Below, in pieces: positions 41,474-49,346 of a stretch of 49,346 bases of DNA (the first letter of the stretch is position 1; every line of letters starts with the position of its first letter). The DNA is from Ruminococcaceae bacterium UBA5904 (lineage in GTDB: Bacteria; Bacillota; Clostridia; Oscillospirales; Acutalibacteraceae): the NCBI GenBank assembly GCA_002431305.1, contig DJEG01000086.1, forward strand, positions 5,285-54,630. The letters run 5' to 3'. The notes beneath the pieces were generated by a model. It was not told the DNA's origin, made no database searches, and saw only the letters and a program-made list of their open reading frames with translations. The position numbers and the translations under genes are program-made.

Positions 41474-42604
41474 TTAAAACGCTCCTTTATTAAATTCTTC
41501 GTACGCTTTTGCGGTAATATCGGACAAAACCCCGATTTTCCTATCTATATCTTTTGCAAGCTCAAACTGCGAACGGCATCTGTCGAGATTATGCTCAGGA
41601 TAAGATATACCGAAATATACGTCGCCGTCTATGTAATCGTTTAAAAATCTCATTCCGCATTCAAATGTCATCATCCACGCCGACAGCGGAAGCAATTCTA
41701 TTTCCTTTTCGGTAAGTGATTTTGCCGCCTTTGACATATATCCTCTTACATACTGTCTGTAAAGTTCTTCGTCAAGAGAAACTTTGCTTAAGTCTTTTTC
41801 GTCCTCAGCTCCGGTGTTCGCACCGTAGCGTATTGCGTCGCCGAAGTCATAAAGCGCACTGCCCGGCATTACCGTGTCAAGGTCAACAACACAGACCGCC
41901 TTTTTAGTATCCGAGTCAAACATTACGTTGTTTAGTTTAGTATCGTTATGCGTTACCCTCATAGGCAGTTCGCCGGACGAGAGCATATCGACTATAATTC
42001 CGGTCTTGTCACGGCTGTTTAAAACATATGATATTTCGTCAGGAACCTGAGATACTCTTCCGGCAGTATCATTCTTTACGCTGTTTTCGAAATTAATAAC
42101 TCTTTTTCTCGTGTCGTGAAAATCCGGTATGGTTTCATATAATTCGTCCATCGGAAAATCGGAAAGAAGTCCGAGAAAGTTTCCGAAAGCCTCTCCTACG
42201 GAAAAGAAGAGTTCGGGACTCTCTATAGCATTGTAGGTAAATGAATTTTCGACAAAATTATATATACGCCAGCAAGAACCGTTTTCGTCAAAATAGCAGC
42301 TGTCCCCGCTTTTTGTCGGAAAAACCGTAAGAGTTTCACGCTGTACGTCTCCGCCGTTGAGCGCGATTTTATTTTTGAGAAAATCGGTAACTTTAATGAC
42401 GTTAGACATAAGCTGAATCGGATTTTTAAAAACCGACGTATTTATATTCTGAAGTAAAAATCTTCTGCTTACGCCCGAATCAGAGCAAGTTACATAAAAT
42501 GTTTTATTAATATGACCGTTATCAATAACTCCGTAGCCGGTTATTTCCTCGGGAATATTAAAATTAGATGAAATGCTTTTAACCTTTTCAAAAAGCTCGT
42601 CCAT
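41474..42604 (-). CDS. nahK: N-acetylhexosamine 1-kinase-like (NahK-type) phosphotransferase
   Basis: Start ATG 42604 (MDELFEK), AAAGGA upstream; 376 residues. The APH-like kinase fold is clear: catalytic loop RVTHNDTKLNNVMFD, then VVDLDTVMPGSALYDFGD, EDEKDLSKV and ECGMRFLNDY...YPEHNLDR. These strings closely follow the Bifidobacterium NahK sequence as I remember it. NahK puts a phosphate on C1 of GlcNAc or GalNAc released from milk or mucin glycans. No lacto-N-biose phosphorylase or GalT-like gene is nearby, so the exact sugar is open. It has its own strong promoter and shares the transcript with the membrane protein. Confidence 0.82.
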   Translation of the reverse strand: MDELFEKVKSISSNFNIPEEITGYGVIDNGHINKTFYVTCSDSGVSRRFLLQNINTSVFKNPIQLMSNVIKVTDFLKNKIALNGGDVQRETLTVFPTKSGDSCYFDENGSCWRIYNFVENSFTYNAIESPELFFSVGEAFGNFLGLLSDFPMDELYETIPDFHDTRKRVINFENSVKNDTAGRVSQVPDEISYVLNSRDKTGIIVDMLSSGELPMRVTHNDTKLNNVMFDSDTKKAVCVVDLDTVMPGSALYDFGDAIRYGANTGAEDEKDLSKVSLDEELYRQYVRGYMSKAAKSLTEKEIELLPLSAWMMTFECGMRFLNDYIDGDVYFGISYPEHNLDRCRSQFELAKDIDRKIGVLSDITAKAYEEFNKGAF

Positions 42605-42637
42605 ATTTTTTCCTTTCAAGTTTTGTTACATGCATAG

Positions 42638-42666
42638 ATTATATACTTTTAAAACTTAATAGTCAA
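42638..42666 (-). promoter_or_regulatory. Promoter of the NahK-like gene
   Basis: TTGACT (42661-42666), 17 nt, TATAAT (42638-42643) on the minus strand. Confidence 0.7.
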
Positions 42667-42685
42667 TAATTATCGTGATTAACTC

Positions 42686-42714
42686 TTTACATAAGAAAAA
42701 AAATATTGTAAAAT
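42686..42714 (+). promoter_or_regulatory. Promoter of the pyrH-to-ispG operon
   Basis: TTTACA (42686-42691), 17 nt, TAAAAT (42709-42714) on the plus strand, with a predicted start near 42722 and a short leader before the GGAGGT of pyrH. Confidence 0.65.
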
Positions 42715-42745
42715 GTATACATAAAATTATATTCGGAGGTCTGTT

Positions 42746-43453
42746 ATGAAACCAAAATACAAAAGAATACTGCTTAAATTAAGCGGTGAAGTTCTCGCAG
42801 GAGAGCAGGGACACGGTTTTGATTTCTCGGTTATATCTACAATAACCGACGTTGTCGCAAAATGCGCCGAATCCGGTACGCAAATCGGAATCGTCGTAGG
42901 CGGAGGAAATTTCTGGCGAGGACGTTCGTCCGGCTCTATGAACAGAACAAAAGCCGACCATATAGGCATGCTCGCGACCGTTATGAATTCTATTTGCCTT
43001 TGTGACGCGCTGTGTCAGGCGGGAGTCAAGTCAAAAGTTCTCTCTAGCGTTGAAATGTCGCCTATCGCAAAGCAGTACTCTTTTGACCTGGCGGAAAAAT
43101 ATCTTTGCAAGGGTTACGTCGTAATTTTCGGCGGCGGTACGGGTTCTCCGTATTTCAGCACAGACACGGCGGCGTCTCTCAGAGCTGTTGAAATCGGTGC
43201 CGACGTACTTTTGAAAGCCACGAACGTCGACGGCGTTTATAACAAAGATCCGCATAAATTTGACGACGCAGTTAAATTCGACACTCTTTCCCATGAGGAA
43301 ATAGTTGCAAAAGGCTACGGCGTAATGGATTCCACTGCGGCGGCTATGTGCAAGGATAACAATTTACCCGTATTAGTATTCAATCTCACAGACCCCGAGA
43401 ATATAGTAAGAGCAGTTTCGGGCAAAAACGTCGGAACACTTATCATCGACTGA
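42746..43453 (+). CDS. pyrH: UMP kinase
   Basis: Phosphorylates UMP to UDP. 235 residues, typical of the hexameric bacterial enzyme of the amino-acid-kinase fold. Seen: LLKLSGEVLAGEQGHGFD, VVGGGNFWRGR, the substrate loop around GGGTGSPYFSTDTAA and KATNVDGVYNKDP. It is the first gene of pyrH-frr-uppS-cdsA-dxr-rseP-ispG. GGAGGT precedes the ATG. Confidence 0.97.
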   Translation: MKPKYKRILLKLSGEVLAGEQGHGFDFSVISTITDVVAKCAESGTQIGIVVGGGNFWRGRSSGSMNRTKADHIGMLATVMNSICLCDALCQAGVKSKVLSSVEMSPIAKQYSFDLAEKYLCKGYVVIFGGGTGSPYFSTDTAASLRAVEIGADVLLKATNVDGVYNKDPHKFDDAVKFDTLSHEEIVAKGYGVMDSTAAAMCKDNNLPVLVFNLTDPENIVRAVSGKNVGTLIID

Positions 43454-43487
43454 TTAATATTCTAATTTCAATTCAGGAGGCTTAACC

Positions 43488-44042
43488 ATGGAAGAATTAT
43501 TTAATAAGACAAAAGAAAGAATGGACAAAAGTATTAACGCACTTAAAAGCGAATACGATTCTATAAGAGCCGGACGCGCAAACGCAAAGGTTCTCGATAA
43601 AGTTTACGTAGACTATTACGGCACTCCTACGCCTATTAACCAGATGGCGGCTATTTCCGTAGCCGAGGCGCGTGTTCTGGTAATTCAGCCGTGGGACAAG
43701 TCAACATTAAAACCCATAGAAAAAGCAATTCAGGCTTCCGACGTCGGCATCAACCCGCAGAACGACGGAAACGTTATCAGACTTAACTTCCCCGCTCTCG
43801 ACGGAGACAGACGTAAGCAGTTAAGCCGTGACGTTGCAAAAGTCGCAGAGGAAGCAAAAATCGCAATCAGACAGATCAGACGCGATTCTATCGACGCTCT
43901 TAAAAAAATGAAAAAAGACAACGATATAACAGAGGATGATCAGAAGAACGGCGAGACCAAAATTCAGAAGATCACCGACGATTATACAAAGAAAATCGAC
44001 TCTATAGCCGAGGCTAAAACAGAGGAAATCATGTCCGTATAA
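43488..44042 (+). CDS. frr: Ribosome recycling factor
   Basis: Splits the post-termination ribosome together with EF-G. 184 residues, usual length. Seen: RAGRANAKVLDKVYVDYYG, ARVLVIQPWDKSTL, GNVIRLNFPALDGDRRKQL and IRQIRRDSIDALKK. AGGAGG precedes the ATG, 34 nt after pyrH. Confidence 0.98.
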   Translation: MEELFNKTKERMDKSINALKSEYDSIRAGRANAKVLDKVYVDYYGTPTPINQMAAISVAEARVLVIQPWDKSTLKPIEKAIQASDVGINPQNDGNVIRLNFPALDGDRRKQLSRDVAKVAEEAKIAIRQIRRDSIDALKKMKKDNDITEDDQKNGETKIQKITDDYTKKIDSIAEAKTEEIMSV

Positions 44043-44055
44043 GGCGGGAATAAAA

Positions 44056-44787
44056 TTGGATAAAGAATTACCTAAATTTGAAGTACTGCCCCGCCATGTC
44101 GGCATTATTATGGACGGCAACGGCAGATGGGCAAAAAATAAAGGACTCCCGAGAAGCGAGGGTCATAAGGCGGGCGCAAAAACGTTTCGTAAAATCGGCG
44201 AATTCGCGGCGGACATAGGTATTAAATACCTTACGTTCTATGCGTTTTCGACGGAGAACTGGAAACGTCCCGAGGATGAAGTTCATGCGATAATGAACCT
44301 TTTCAAGGATTATCTTGACGAGGTTATTGACAGAATTCTCGAAAACCGGGAGCGCGGAATCAGACTGCATTTCATCGGCGACCGTTCCGCGCTGAGCGAA
44401 AACCTCCGCGATCTCATGGAAAAAACAGAGGCAATAACCGCAGATAAGGATAAGGTTCATCTTAATATTGCGATAAACTACGGAGGCAGAGCCGAAATAG
44501 TAAAATCGGTAAGAGAGATTGCAGAGCTCGTAAAAAAAGGTGAACTTTCTCCCGAGGATATAACAGATGAAACAATTTCAGACCGTCTCTACACCGCAGG
44601 ACAGCCCGACCCCGACTTAATCATACGTCCGAGCGGCGAATTCAGACTGTCAAATTTCCTGACATACCAGTCCGCATATTCGGAATTCTGGTTTTCGGAT
44701 ATTTTATGGCCGGACTTTACGGAGGACGACCTGGTTACCGCACTCAGAGCGTTTGAAAAAAGAAACAGACGCTTCGGCGGAGTATAA
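44056..44787 (+). CDS. uppS: Isoprenyl transferase (undecaprenyl diphosphate synthase)
   Basis: Cis-prenyltransferase that makes the C55 lipid carrier for cell-wall synthesis. 243 residues. The catalytic Asp20 lies in GIIMDGNGRWAK. TFYAFSTENWKRP, INYGGRAEI and DLIIRPSGEFRLSNFL are visible. The start is TTG at 44056 with GGCGGG upstream; the next ATG would cut into the catalytic motif. It uses the isoprenoid precursor made by dxr and ispG of the same operon. Confidence 0.96.
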   Translation: MDKELPKFEVLPRHVGIIMDGNGRWAKNKGLPRSEGHKAGAKTFRKIGEFAADIGIKYLTFYAFSTENWKRPEDEVHAIMNLFKDYLDEVIDRILENRERGIRLHFIGDRSALSENLRDLMEKTEAITADKDKVHLNIAINYGGRAEIVKSVREIAELVKKGELSPEDITDETISDRLYTAGQPDPDLIIRPSGEFRLSNFLTYQSAYSEFWFSDILWPDFTEDDLVTALRAFEKRNRRFGGV

Positions 44788-44829
44788 ATTATAAAAAAAT
44801 TCGGCTTGTTGTTTTAAGAGGTTTATTTT

Positions 44830-45678
44830 ATGAAAACAAGAATTATTACAGCTCTTGCGGCGGCATGCGTTTTCATTGCCGGACTTTGCGGAATGTTTAC
44901 ACCGTTTTACCCGTGTTTTGTCGCTTTGATATGCGGAATCGCGTCTTTTGAAATAGTAAGGGCAACCGGCGTAAAAAATACGCTTTTAAAAGTTCTGAGT
45001 GTTGTTACAAGCTCGGCTATACCGTTCGTTTGTTTCTTCTATGACAAACTGCCCGATATTCCGCTGTTTCCCGTCGCAACGGTTTACATTGCGCTTTACC
45101 TTATTATAATGGTTCTTTCATTTAAAAAGACCTCGTTCGAGGATGTGCTGAACTCGCTGTTCGCGTCATTCATCATACCTTTGGGATTTTCGTGCATGAT
45201 ATTCATAGCTAAACTCTATGAATATTATCCGGACAAATATACTAAGGCAAGCTGTGTTTACTATACGCTGTTTGCATATTTCTGCGCGTGGATGTCCGAT
45301 ATTTTCGCATACTTTGTCGGCAGAAAATTCGGCAAACATAAACTTGCGCCGACCGTAAGCCCGAAAAAATCCGTTGAGGGCGCCGTCGGAGGCGTTGTCG
45401 GAGCCGTACTTTTGAATATCGCTCTGCTGGCGGTTTTTGATAAATTTTTCTTCGAAACGCATCACATTACATACACGGAGATTATTATTCTGACAATAAT
45501 TCTTTCCGTTATGTCGATATTCGGCGACCTTTCGGCTTCGGTTATCAAAAGAAAACATGGAATTAAGGATTTCGGAAACATTCTGCCCGGTCACGGCGGA
45601 GTAATGGACAGATTCGACAGCTGTTTCTTTGTACTGCCGTTACTTTATTCGGGAATAATAATTCTTAACGCCGTGTGA
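44830..45678 (+). CDS. cdsA: Phosphatidate cytidylyltransferase
   Basis: Membrane enzyme that makes CDP-diacylglycerol. 282 residues with about seven to eight hydrophobic segments. The C-terminal signature is intact (SVIKRKHGIKDFGNILPGHGG, quoted here as KRKHGIKDFGN...PGHGG, then MDRFDS). DIFAYFVGRKFGKHK and SPKKSVEGAVGG are further conserved. It ends 10 nt before dxr. Confidence 0.95.
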   Translation: MKTRIITALAAACVFIAGLCGMFTPFYPCFVALICGIASFEIVRATGVKNTLLKVLSVVTSSAIPFVCFFYDKLPDIPLFPVATVYIALYLIIMVLSFKKTSFEDVLNSLFASFIIPLGFSCMIFIAKLYEYYPDKYTKASCVYYTLFAYFCAWMSDIFAYFVGRKFGKHKLAPTVSPKKSVEGAVGGVVGAVLLNIALLAVFDKFFFETHHITYTEIIILTIILSVMSIFGDLSASVIKRKHGIKDFGNILPGHGGVMDRFDSCFFVLPLLYSGIIILNAV

Positions 45679-45688
45679 GGAATAATCA

Positions 45689-46834
45689 ATGAAAAAGATA
45701 GCAATATTAGGTTCGACGGGGTCAATCGGCGTTCAGTCGCTTGACGTCGCCGAAAAACAAAATTATAAAGTAACGGCGCTGACCGCAAACACAAACGTAA
45801 AGAAACTTGAGGAACAGGCACGAAGATGGCGTCCCGAGTGCGTCGCGATGTCCGATGAAAATTCCGCAAAGCTTTTAAAAATCGCTCTTTCCGATACAAA
45901 TATAAAAGTTTATTCCGGCAGAGAAGGCGTGTGCGAATGCGCCTTAAATTCGAGCGCCGACACAATTATAAATTCGATAGTCGGACTTGCGGGACTTCAC
46001 CCGACTCTTTCTGTTATAGAATCGGGAAAAACTCTCGCGCTTGCGAATAAGGAATCGCTTGTCGCCGGCGGAAAACTAGTTACAGATTCGGCAAAGAAAA
46101 ATAACGTACCGATTTTGCCCGTAGACAGCGAACACTCGGCTATTTTCCAGTGTTTGCAGGGCAGACCGACAAATAATGCTTTAAAGAAAATAATTCTCAC
46201 AGCGTCCGGCGGTCCGTTTTTCGGCAAAACGAAGGCGGAACTTGAAGATGTAACGGCGGAACAGGCGTTAAAACATCCGAACTGGAGCATGGGCGCGAAA
46301 ATCACTATAGACTCCGCAACGATGTTTAATAAGGGGCTCGAGCTTATCGAAGCCGTTTGGCTTTTCTCAATGAAGCCCGAGGATGTTGACATTGTAGTTC
46401 ACAGGGAGAGCATAGTTCATTCTCTGATAGAATACGATGACAATTCGGTTATCGCCCAGCTTGGACTTCCCGATATGAGAATTCCGATACAATATGCGCT
46501 GACATATCCCGAGAGATACCCGTCCCCTGTCGGCGAACTCAATTTAGCCGAAATCGCGTCGCTTTCATTCTACAAACCCGACTACGAAACATTTGAATGC
46601 ATTAATATATGCAAAAAAGCAATTTCGCTCGGCGGACTTTATCCGGCGGCAGTCAATTCTGCAAACGAAGAGGCCAACCGACTTTTCCGCGAGGGAAAAA
46701 TCAAATTCGGACAGATTCCCGAATTAATTTCAACGGCGTTTGACATAGTTGAGGACAAAAATACATATACTGTTTACGATATCGACAATCTCGACATTCT
46801 CGCAAGAGAACGAGTTAAGCAGTCGGTAAGATAA
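45689..46834 (+). CDS. dxr: 1-deoxy-D-xylulose-5-phosphate reductoisomerase
   Basis: Makes 2-C-methyl-D-erythritol 4-phosphate in the MEP pathway, using NADPH and a divalent metal. 381 residues. Seen: ILGSTGSIGVQSLDV, ALANKESLVAGG, the metal/substrate site PVDSEHSAIFQCLQG, ILTASGGPF, HPNWSMGAKITIDSATMFNKG (quoted in part) and NSANEEAN. It sits between cdsA and rseP, the standard Firmicutes order. Confidence 0.97.
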   Translation: MKKIAILGSTGSIGVQSLDVAEKQNYKVTALTANTNVKKLEEQARRWRPECVAMSDENSAKLLKIALSDTNIKVYSGREGVCECALNSSADTIINSIVGLAGLHPTLSVIESGKTLALANKESLVAGGKLVTDSAKKNNVPILPVDSEHSAIFQCLQGRPTNNALKKIILTASGGPFFGKTKAELEDVTAEQALKHPNWSMGAKITIDSATMFNKGLELIEAVWLFSMKPEDVDIVVHRESIVHSLIEYDDNSVIAQLGLPDMRIPIQYALTYPERYPSPVGELNLAEIASLSFYKPDYETFECINICKKAISLGGLYPAAVNSANEEANRLFREGKIKFGQIPELISTAFDIVEDKNTYTVYDIDNLDILARERVKQSVR

Positions 46835-46847
46835 AGGAGAATAACCG

Positions 46848-48005
46848 TTGAGTCATTTATTACTGAACGTAACATTTGCCTCCGTCTGGAGCAAGGCATG
46901 GCCGATAATAGTCGCAATACTGTTTTTCGGTCTGATAATAGCGATACATGAATTCGGTCACTTCATAACCGCAAAGCTGTTCAAGGTTAAAGTTAACGAA
47001 TTCGCTATAGGCATGGGTCCCGCGATTTTCAAAAAGAAAAAGGGTGAAACGACCTATGCGTTAAGACTCTTCCCTGTCGGCGGTTATGTAAGCATGGAGG
47101 GCGAGGACGAGGCAAGCGAGGACGAAAGAGCGTTCTGCAATAAAAAAGTATGGCAGAAGTTTATCATTGTCGCCGCGGGCGCAATCATGAATTTAATACT
47201 CGGATTTATATTCGTCGCAATTCTAACATGTCAGTCCGACCTTATTTCTACAACTTATGTACGCAATTTTTACGACAACTCCGTTTCGTCACAATTCGGA
47301 CTCGAGGCGGGCGACAAAATAACCGAAATCAACGGAACAAAAATATTCTCGACTGCAGACATAAGCTATTCATTCGGACGTTCCGCCGACGAAATTCAGA
47401 AAATTAAAGTCACGAAAGACGGCAAGGAAACCGAAATCAATGCAAAACCGTTTGATATCACAGTAAAAAGAAACGGTGAAAAAAAAGAACTCAAAAACGT
47501 TTATTTCGAAACGTATGAAAAAGACGGTCAGACAATCATAATATACGACTTTGTCGTAATAGGCGTCGATAAGACGTTCGGCAATGTTATAAAAGCAACG
47601 TTCAGGGACTCTGTTTCGTACGCTCGTCTTGTATGGCTGAGCCTGTTCGACCTTGTAACAGGACATTACGGACTCAATGATTTATCTGGTCCCGTCGGAA
47701 CCGTTACTCTCGTAGCCGACACGATATCAGACGCAGCGCAGTCCGCGGCAAGCGGAGGCAAAGCTGACCTTTCGTCAATTTATATCATAATGGCGTTTAT
47801 TTCTATTAATATAGGAATATTCAACCTCATGCCCATTCCCGCGCTTGACGGAGGCAGACTGTTTTTCCTTATAATAGAGGCAATACGCAGAAAACCGATT
47901 CCCGCAAAATACGAAGGACTCGTACATGCAATCGGTCTCGTGCTTCTGCTCCTGCTGATGGTTGTAATTTCATTTAACGATATTCTTAAACTGATAAAAG
48001 GATAG
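46848..48005 (+). CDS. rseP: Site-2 membrane metalloprotease RseP/RasP
   Basis: Intramembrane zinc protease that cleaves anti-sigma factors and remnant signal peptides. 385 residues. The zinc motif HEFGH is at 34-38. GGYVSMEGEDEAS, one PDZ domain (about 125-215, GDKITEINGTKI) and the second motif NLMPIPALDGGR (about 325) are present, with four membrane spans. The start is TTG at 46848 with GGAG 8 nt upstream. It is unrelated by position to the SpoIVFB-like protease at 24 kb. Confidence 0.96.
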   Translation: MSHLLLNVTFASVWSKAWPIIVAILFFGLIIAIHEFGHFITAKLFKVKVNEFAIGMGPAIFKKKKGETTYALRLFPVGGYVSMEGEDEASEDERAFCNKKVWQKFIIVAAGAIMNLILGFIFVAILTCQSDLISTTYVRNFYDNSVSSQFGLEAGDKITEINGTKIFSTADISYSFGRSADEIQKIKVTKDGKETEINAKPFDITVKRNGEKKELKNVYFETYEKDGQTIIIYDFVVIGVDKTFGNVIKATFRDSVSYARLVWLSLFDLVTGHYGLNDLSGPVGTVTLVADTISDAAQSAASGGKADLSSIYIIMAFISINIGIFNLMPIPALDGGRLFFLIIEAIRRKPIPAKYEGLVHAIGLVLLLLLMVVISFNDILKLIKG

Positions 48006-48013
48006 TGCTTTTG

Positions 48014-49060
48014 ATGAGAAGAAAAACAAAGGAAGTACGTATAGGCAATATAAAAATAGGAGGAGATAATCCGATAGCCGTTCAGTCGATGCTCAACACC
48101 CCCGCGTCGGATTCCGAGGCGTGTGTAAGACAGGCTAAACAACTCGAAAACGCGGGATGCGAAATAATCAGAACGGCTGTTCCGAGCCTTGACTGCGTTA
48201 AAACAATATATGCGCTTAAGGAAAATATAAACGTCCCCGTTGTCGCGGATATTCATTTTGATTACAGAATCGCGTTGGAATGCGCCGAAGCCGGAGTTGA
48301 TAAAATCCGAATCAACCCCGGAAACATCGGCTCTGACAACAGGGTTAAGGCGGTCGCGGACAAATGCCGGGAAAAGAATATCCCCATACGCGTCGGCGTA
48401 AACTCCGGTTCGCTCGAAAAAGAAATTCTCTCAAAATACGGCTCCCCCACGCCTGAGGCTCTATGCGAAAGCGCGCTTTATCACACGTCGCTTCTTGAAA
48501 AATTCGACTTTGACAACATCGTTATTTCATTAAAATCATCCGATGTAAAAAAAGCATATGACGCTTATACTCTTATTTCACAGAAATGCAATTATCCGTT
48601 ACATATCGGAATAACGGAAGCCGGAACACAGCGCATGGGCATTATTAAGTCCTCGGCAGGGCTCGGCGCGCTTTTATTAAACGGAATCGGCGACACTATG
48701 AGAGTTTCGCTCACCGCCGACCCGGTAAACGAGGTTTATGCCGGATATGATATTTTAAAAGCGCTGGGAATCAGAAAACACGGCGTGAATATCGTTTCAT
48801 GCCCTACGTGCGGGAGAACGAAAATCGACCTTATTTCCCTTGCTTCAAAAGTTGAAGACGCACTCAAAGACTGCGATAAACAAATCACCGTTGCCGTAAT
48901 GGGATGCATAGTAAACGGCCCCGGAGAAGCGAGAGAAGCCGACATCGGAATCGCCGGAGGCGACGGATGCGGACTCATATTTAAAAAGGGAGAGATAATG
49001 AAAAAACTTCCTGAAGATGAACTTCTCCCCGCACTCCTTGACGAGATAAATAAACTGTAA
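48014..49060 (+). CDS. ispG: 4-hydroxy-3-methylbut-2-en-1-yl diphosphate synthase
   Basis: 4Fe-4S enzyme of the MEP pathway (GcpE). 348 residues from the ATG at 48014, which has AAAGGATAG of the rseP end as ribosome site; a GTG at 48005 overlaps the rseP stop but leaves no spacing. Seen: IAVQSMLNTP, VVADIHFDYRIAL, KIRINPGNIG, and the cluster cysteines in CPTCGRT and MGCIVNGPGEAREADIG. It is the short bacterial form without the plant insert, and the last gene of the operon. Confidence 0.96.
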   Translation: MRRKTKEVRIGNIKIGGDNPIAVQSMLNTPASDSEACVRQAKQLENAGCEIIRTAVPSLDCVKTIYALKENINVPVVADIHFDYRIALECAEAGVDKIRINPGNIGSDNRVKAVADKCREKNIPIRVGVNSGSLEKEILSKYGSPTPEALCESALYHTSLLEKFDFDNIVISLKSSDVKKAYDAYTLISQKCNYPLHIGITEAGTQRMGIIKSSAGLGALLLNGIGDTMRVSLTADPVNEVYAGYDILKALGIRKHGVNIVSCPTCGRTKIDLISLASKVEDALKDCDKQITVAVMGCIVNGPGEAREADIGIAGGDGCGLIFKKGEIMKKLPEDELLPALLDEINKL

Positions 49061-49116
49061 TTTATATAAAAAGAATTTAACGCTCGTCTGCCGACGATTC
49101 TCTTACATCCGAATAA

Positions 49117-49154
49117 AAAACCGGGACTCGATTTTTTTATCAAGTCCCGGTTTT
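49117..49154. terminator. Bidirectional terminator between ispG and the dockerin-protein gene
   Basis: A 12-bp stem AAAACCGGGACT/AGTCCCGGTTTT (49117-49128 and 49143-49154), continued by GAT/ATC around a T-rich loop, with Ts to the right and As to the left. It ends both convergent transcripts. A small TCGTC/GACGA hairpin lies nearby around 49084-49097. Confidence 0.92.
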
Positions 49155-49160
49155 GTTATT

Positions 49161-49346
49161 TTATTCGTAAATTTTATTTTGAAGTTTTGCCGCGAATCTC
49201 AAAACGCTTCTCGCTTCTTTGCTTGTTGCTTTACCGTCGGAATCAACATCCGACGCCTCTTTCGTAACGTCGTCGGGACTGTCAAGTCTCGCCGCGATTC
49301 TTAAAATTGTCCTCGCGTCCTTGGCGGTAATTTTACCGTCGGGCGA
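49161..49346 (-). CDS. C-terminal dockerin domain of a larger protein (5' part outside window)
   Basis: The frame is open from the window edge (49346) to TAA 49161-49163, 61 residues. Two F-hand-like calcium repeats are seen: SPDGKITAKDARTILRIAAR and VDSDGKATSKEARSVLRFAA, each a DxDGK loop plus a helix. That is the duplicated structure of a type I-like dockerin. The first loop is cut by the window edge. Dockerins plug enzymes into cohesin-bearing scaffolds (cellulosomes) or cell-surface complexes. Which catalytic module precedes it cannot be seen. Confidence 0.88.
   Translation of the reverse strand, partial: SPDGKITAKDARTILRIAARLDSPDDVTKEASDVDSDGKATSKEARSVLRFAAKLQNKIYE

Noticed and set aside
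1..49346. CRISPR array, tRNA/rRNA genes, insertion sequences, prophage or integrase genes
   Set aside because: No repeat-spacer pattern, cloverleaf, ribosomal RNA signature, transposase motif or attachment duplication was seen on either strand.

Overview
The window looks like a chromosomal segment of an anaerobic, spore-forming-type Clostridia bacterium, most likely an Oscillospirales/Ruminococcaceae-like gut organism. The grounds are: strong AGGAGG ribosome sites throughout; Firmicutes gene orders (tig-clpP-clpX, rplS-lepB-ylqF-rnhB-yraN, pyrH-frr-uppS-cdsA-dxr-rseP-ispG); a T-box in front of ileS; a SpoIVFA/SpoIVFB-like M23+M50 pair; a DUF1540 protein; a flavodiiron protein (an anaerobe's oxygen/NO scavenger); the MEP isoprenoid route; and a C-terminal dockerin together with secreted polysaccharide hydrolases. 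No tRNA, rRNA, CRISPR array, IS element or phage gene was seen.

Layout. 1-1713 (-): 5' part of a secreted protein with an InlB-type repeat, calcium-binding TSP3 repeats and the start of a VWA domain, visibly more AT-rich than the rest. 2053-8342 (-): a tight seven-gene operon (D-amino-acid aminotransferase, DUF4392, PxpB, PxpC, DUF1445, PxpA, alanine racemase) that appears to link D-alanine, D-glutamate and 5-oxoproline. 8601-12099 (+): a C39-like peptidase, a family I.5-like lipase and a flavodiiron protein. 12164-16387 (-): clpX, clpP, tig and a metallophosphoesterase. 16483-16662 (+): DUF1540. 16714-26711 (-): thrC, yraN, rnhB, ylqF, lepB, rplS, two radical-SAM-associated genes, the M50/M23 pair, a HAD phosphatase and a decayed ABC exporter. 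26839-28272 (+): malQ. 28318-37777 (-): nadA, GH78-like, GH5, ileS with its T-box, and a calcineurin-like phosphoesterase. 37895-40676 (+): a YbaK-type deacylase, a Gfo/Idh oxidoreductase and a cysteine-rich protein behind a long hairpin. 40727-42604 (-): a membrane protein and a NahK-like sugar kinase. 42746-49060 (+): the pyrH-to-ispG operon. 49161-49346 (-): a dockerin tail running off the end.

How the genes work together. The most coherent unusual unit is the 2-8.3 kb operon. Alanine racemase and the D-amino-acid aminotransferase would exchange L-Ala, D-Ala and D-Glu. The two proteins that correspond to the two halves of animal D-glutamate cyclase would make 5-oxoproline. PxpABC would open 5-oxoproline to glutamate with ATP. 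Its promoter is followed at once by a terminator-like hairpin. The other striking RNA elements are a four-helix hairpin that fully pairs with the ribosome site of the cysteine-rich gene (39749-39836) and an isoleucine T-box whose conserved antiterminator sequence has drifted while keeping the UGGU that pairs with the tRNA end.

Limits: all calls were made by reading the sequence. Family names come from recognised motifs, and no database search or folding program was run. Residue numbers refer to the starts chosen here, and those given as 'about' are estimates.
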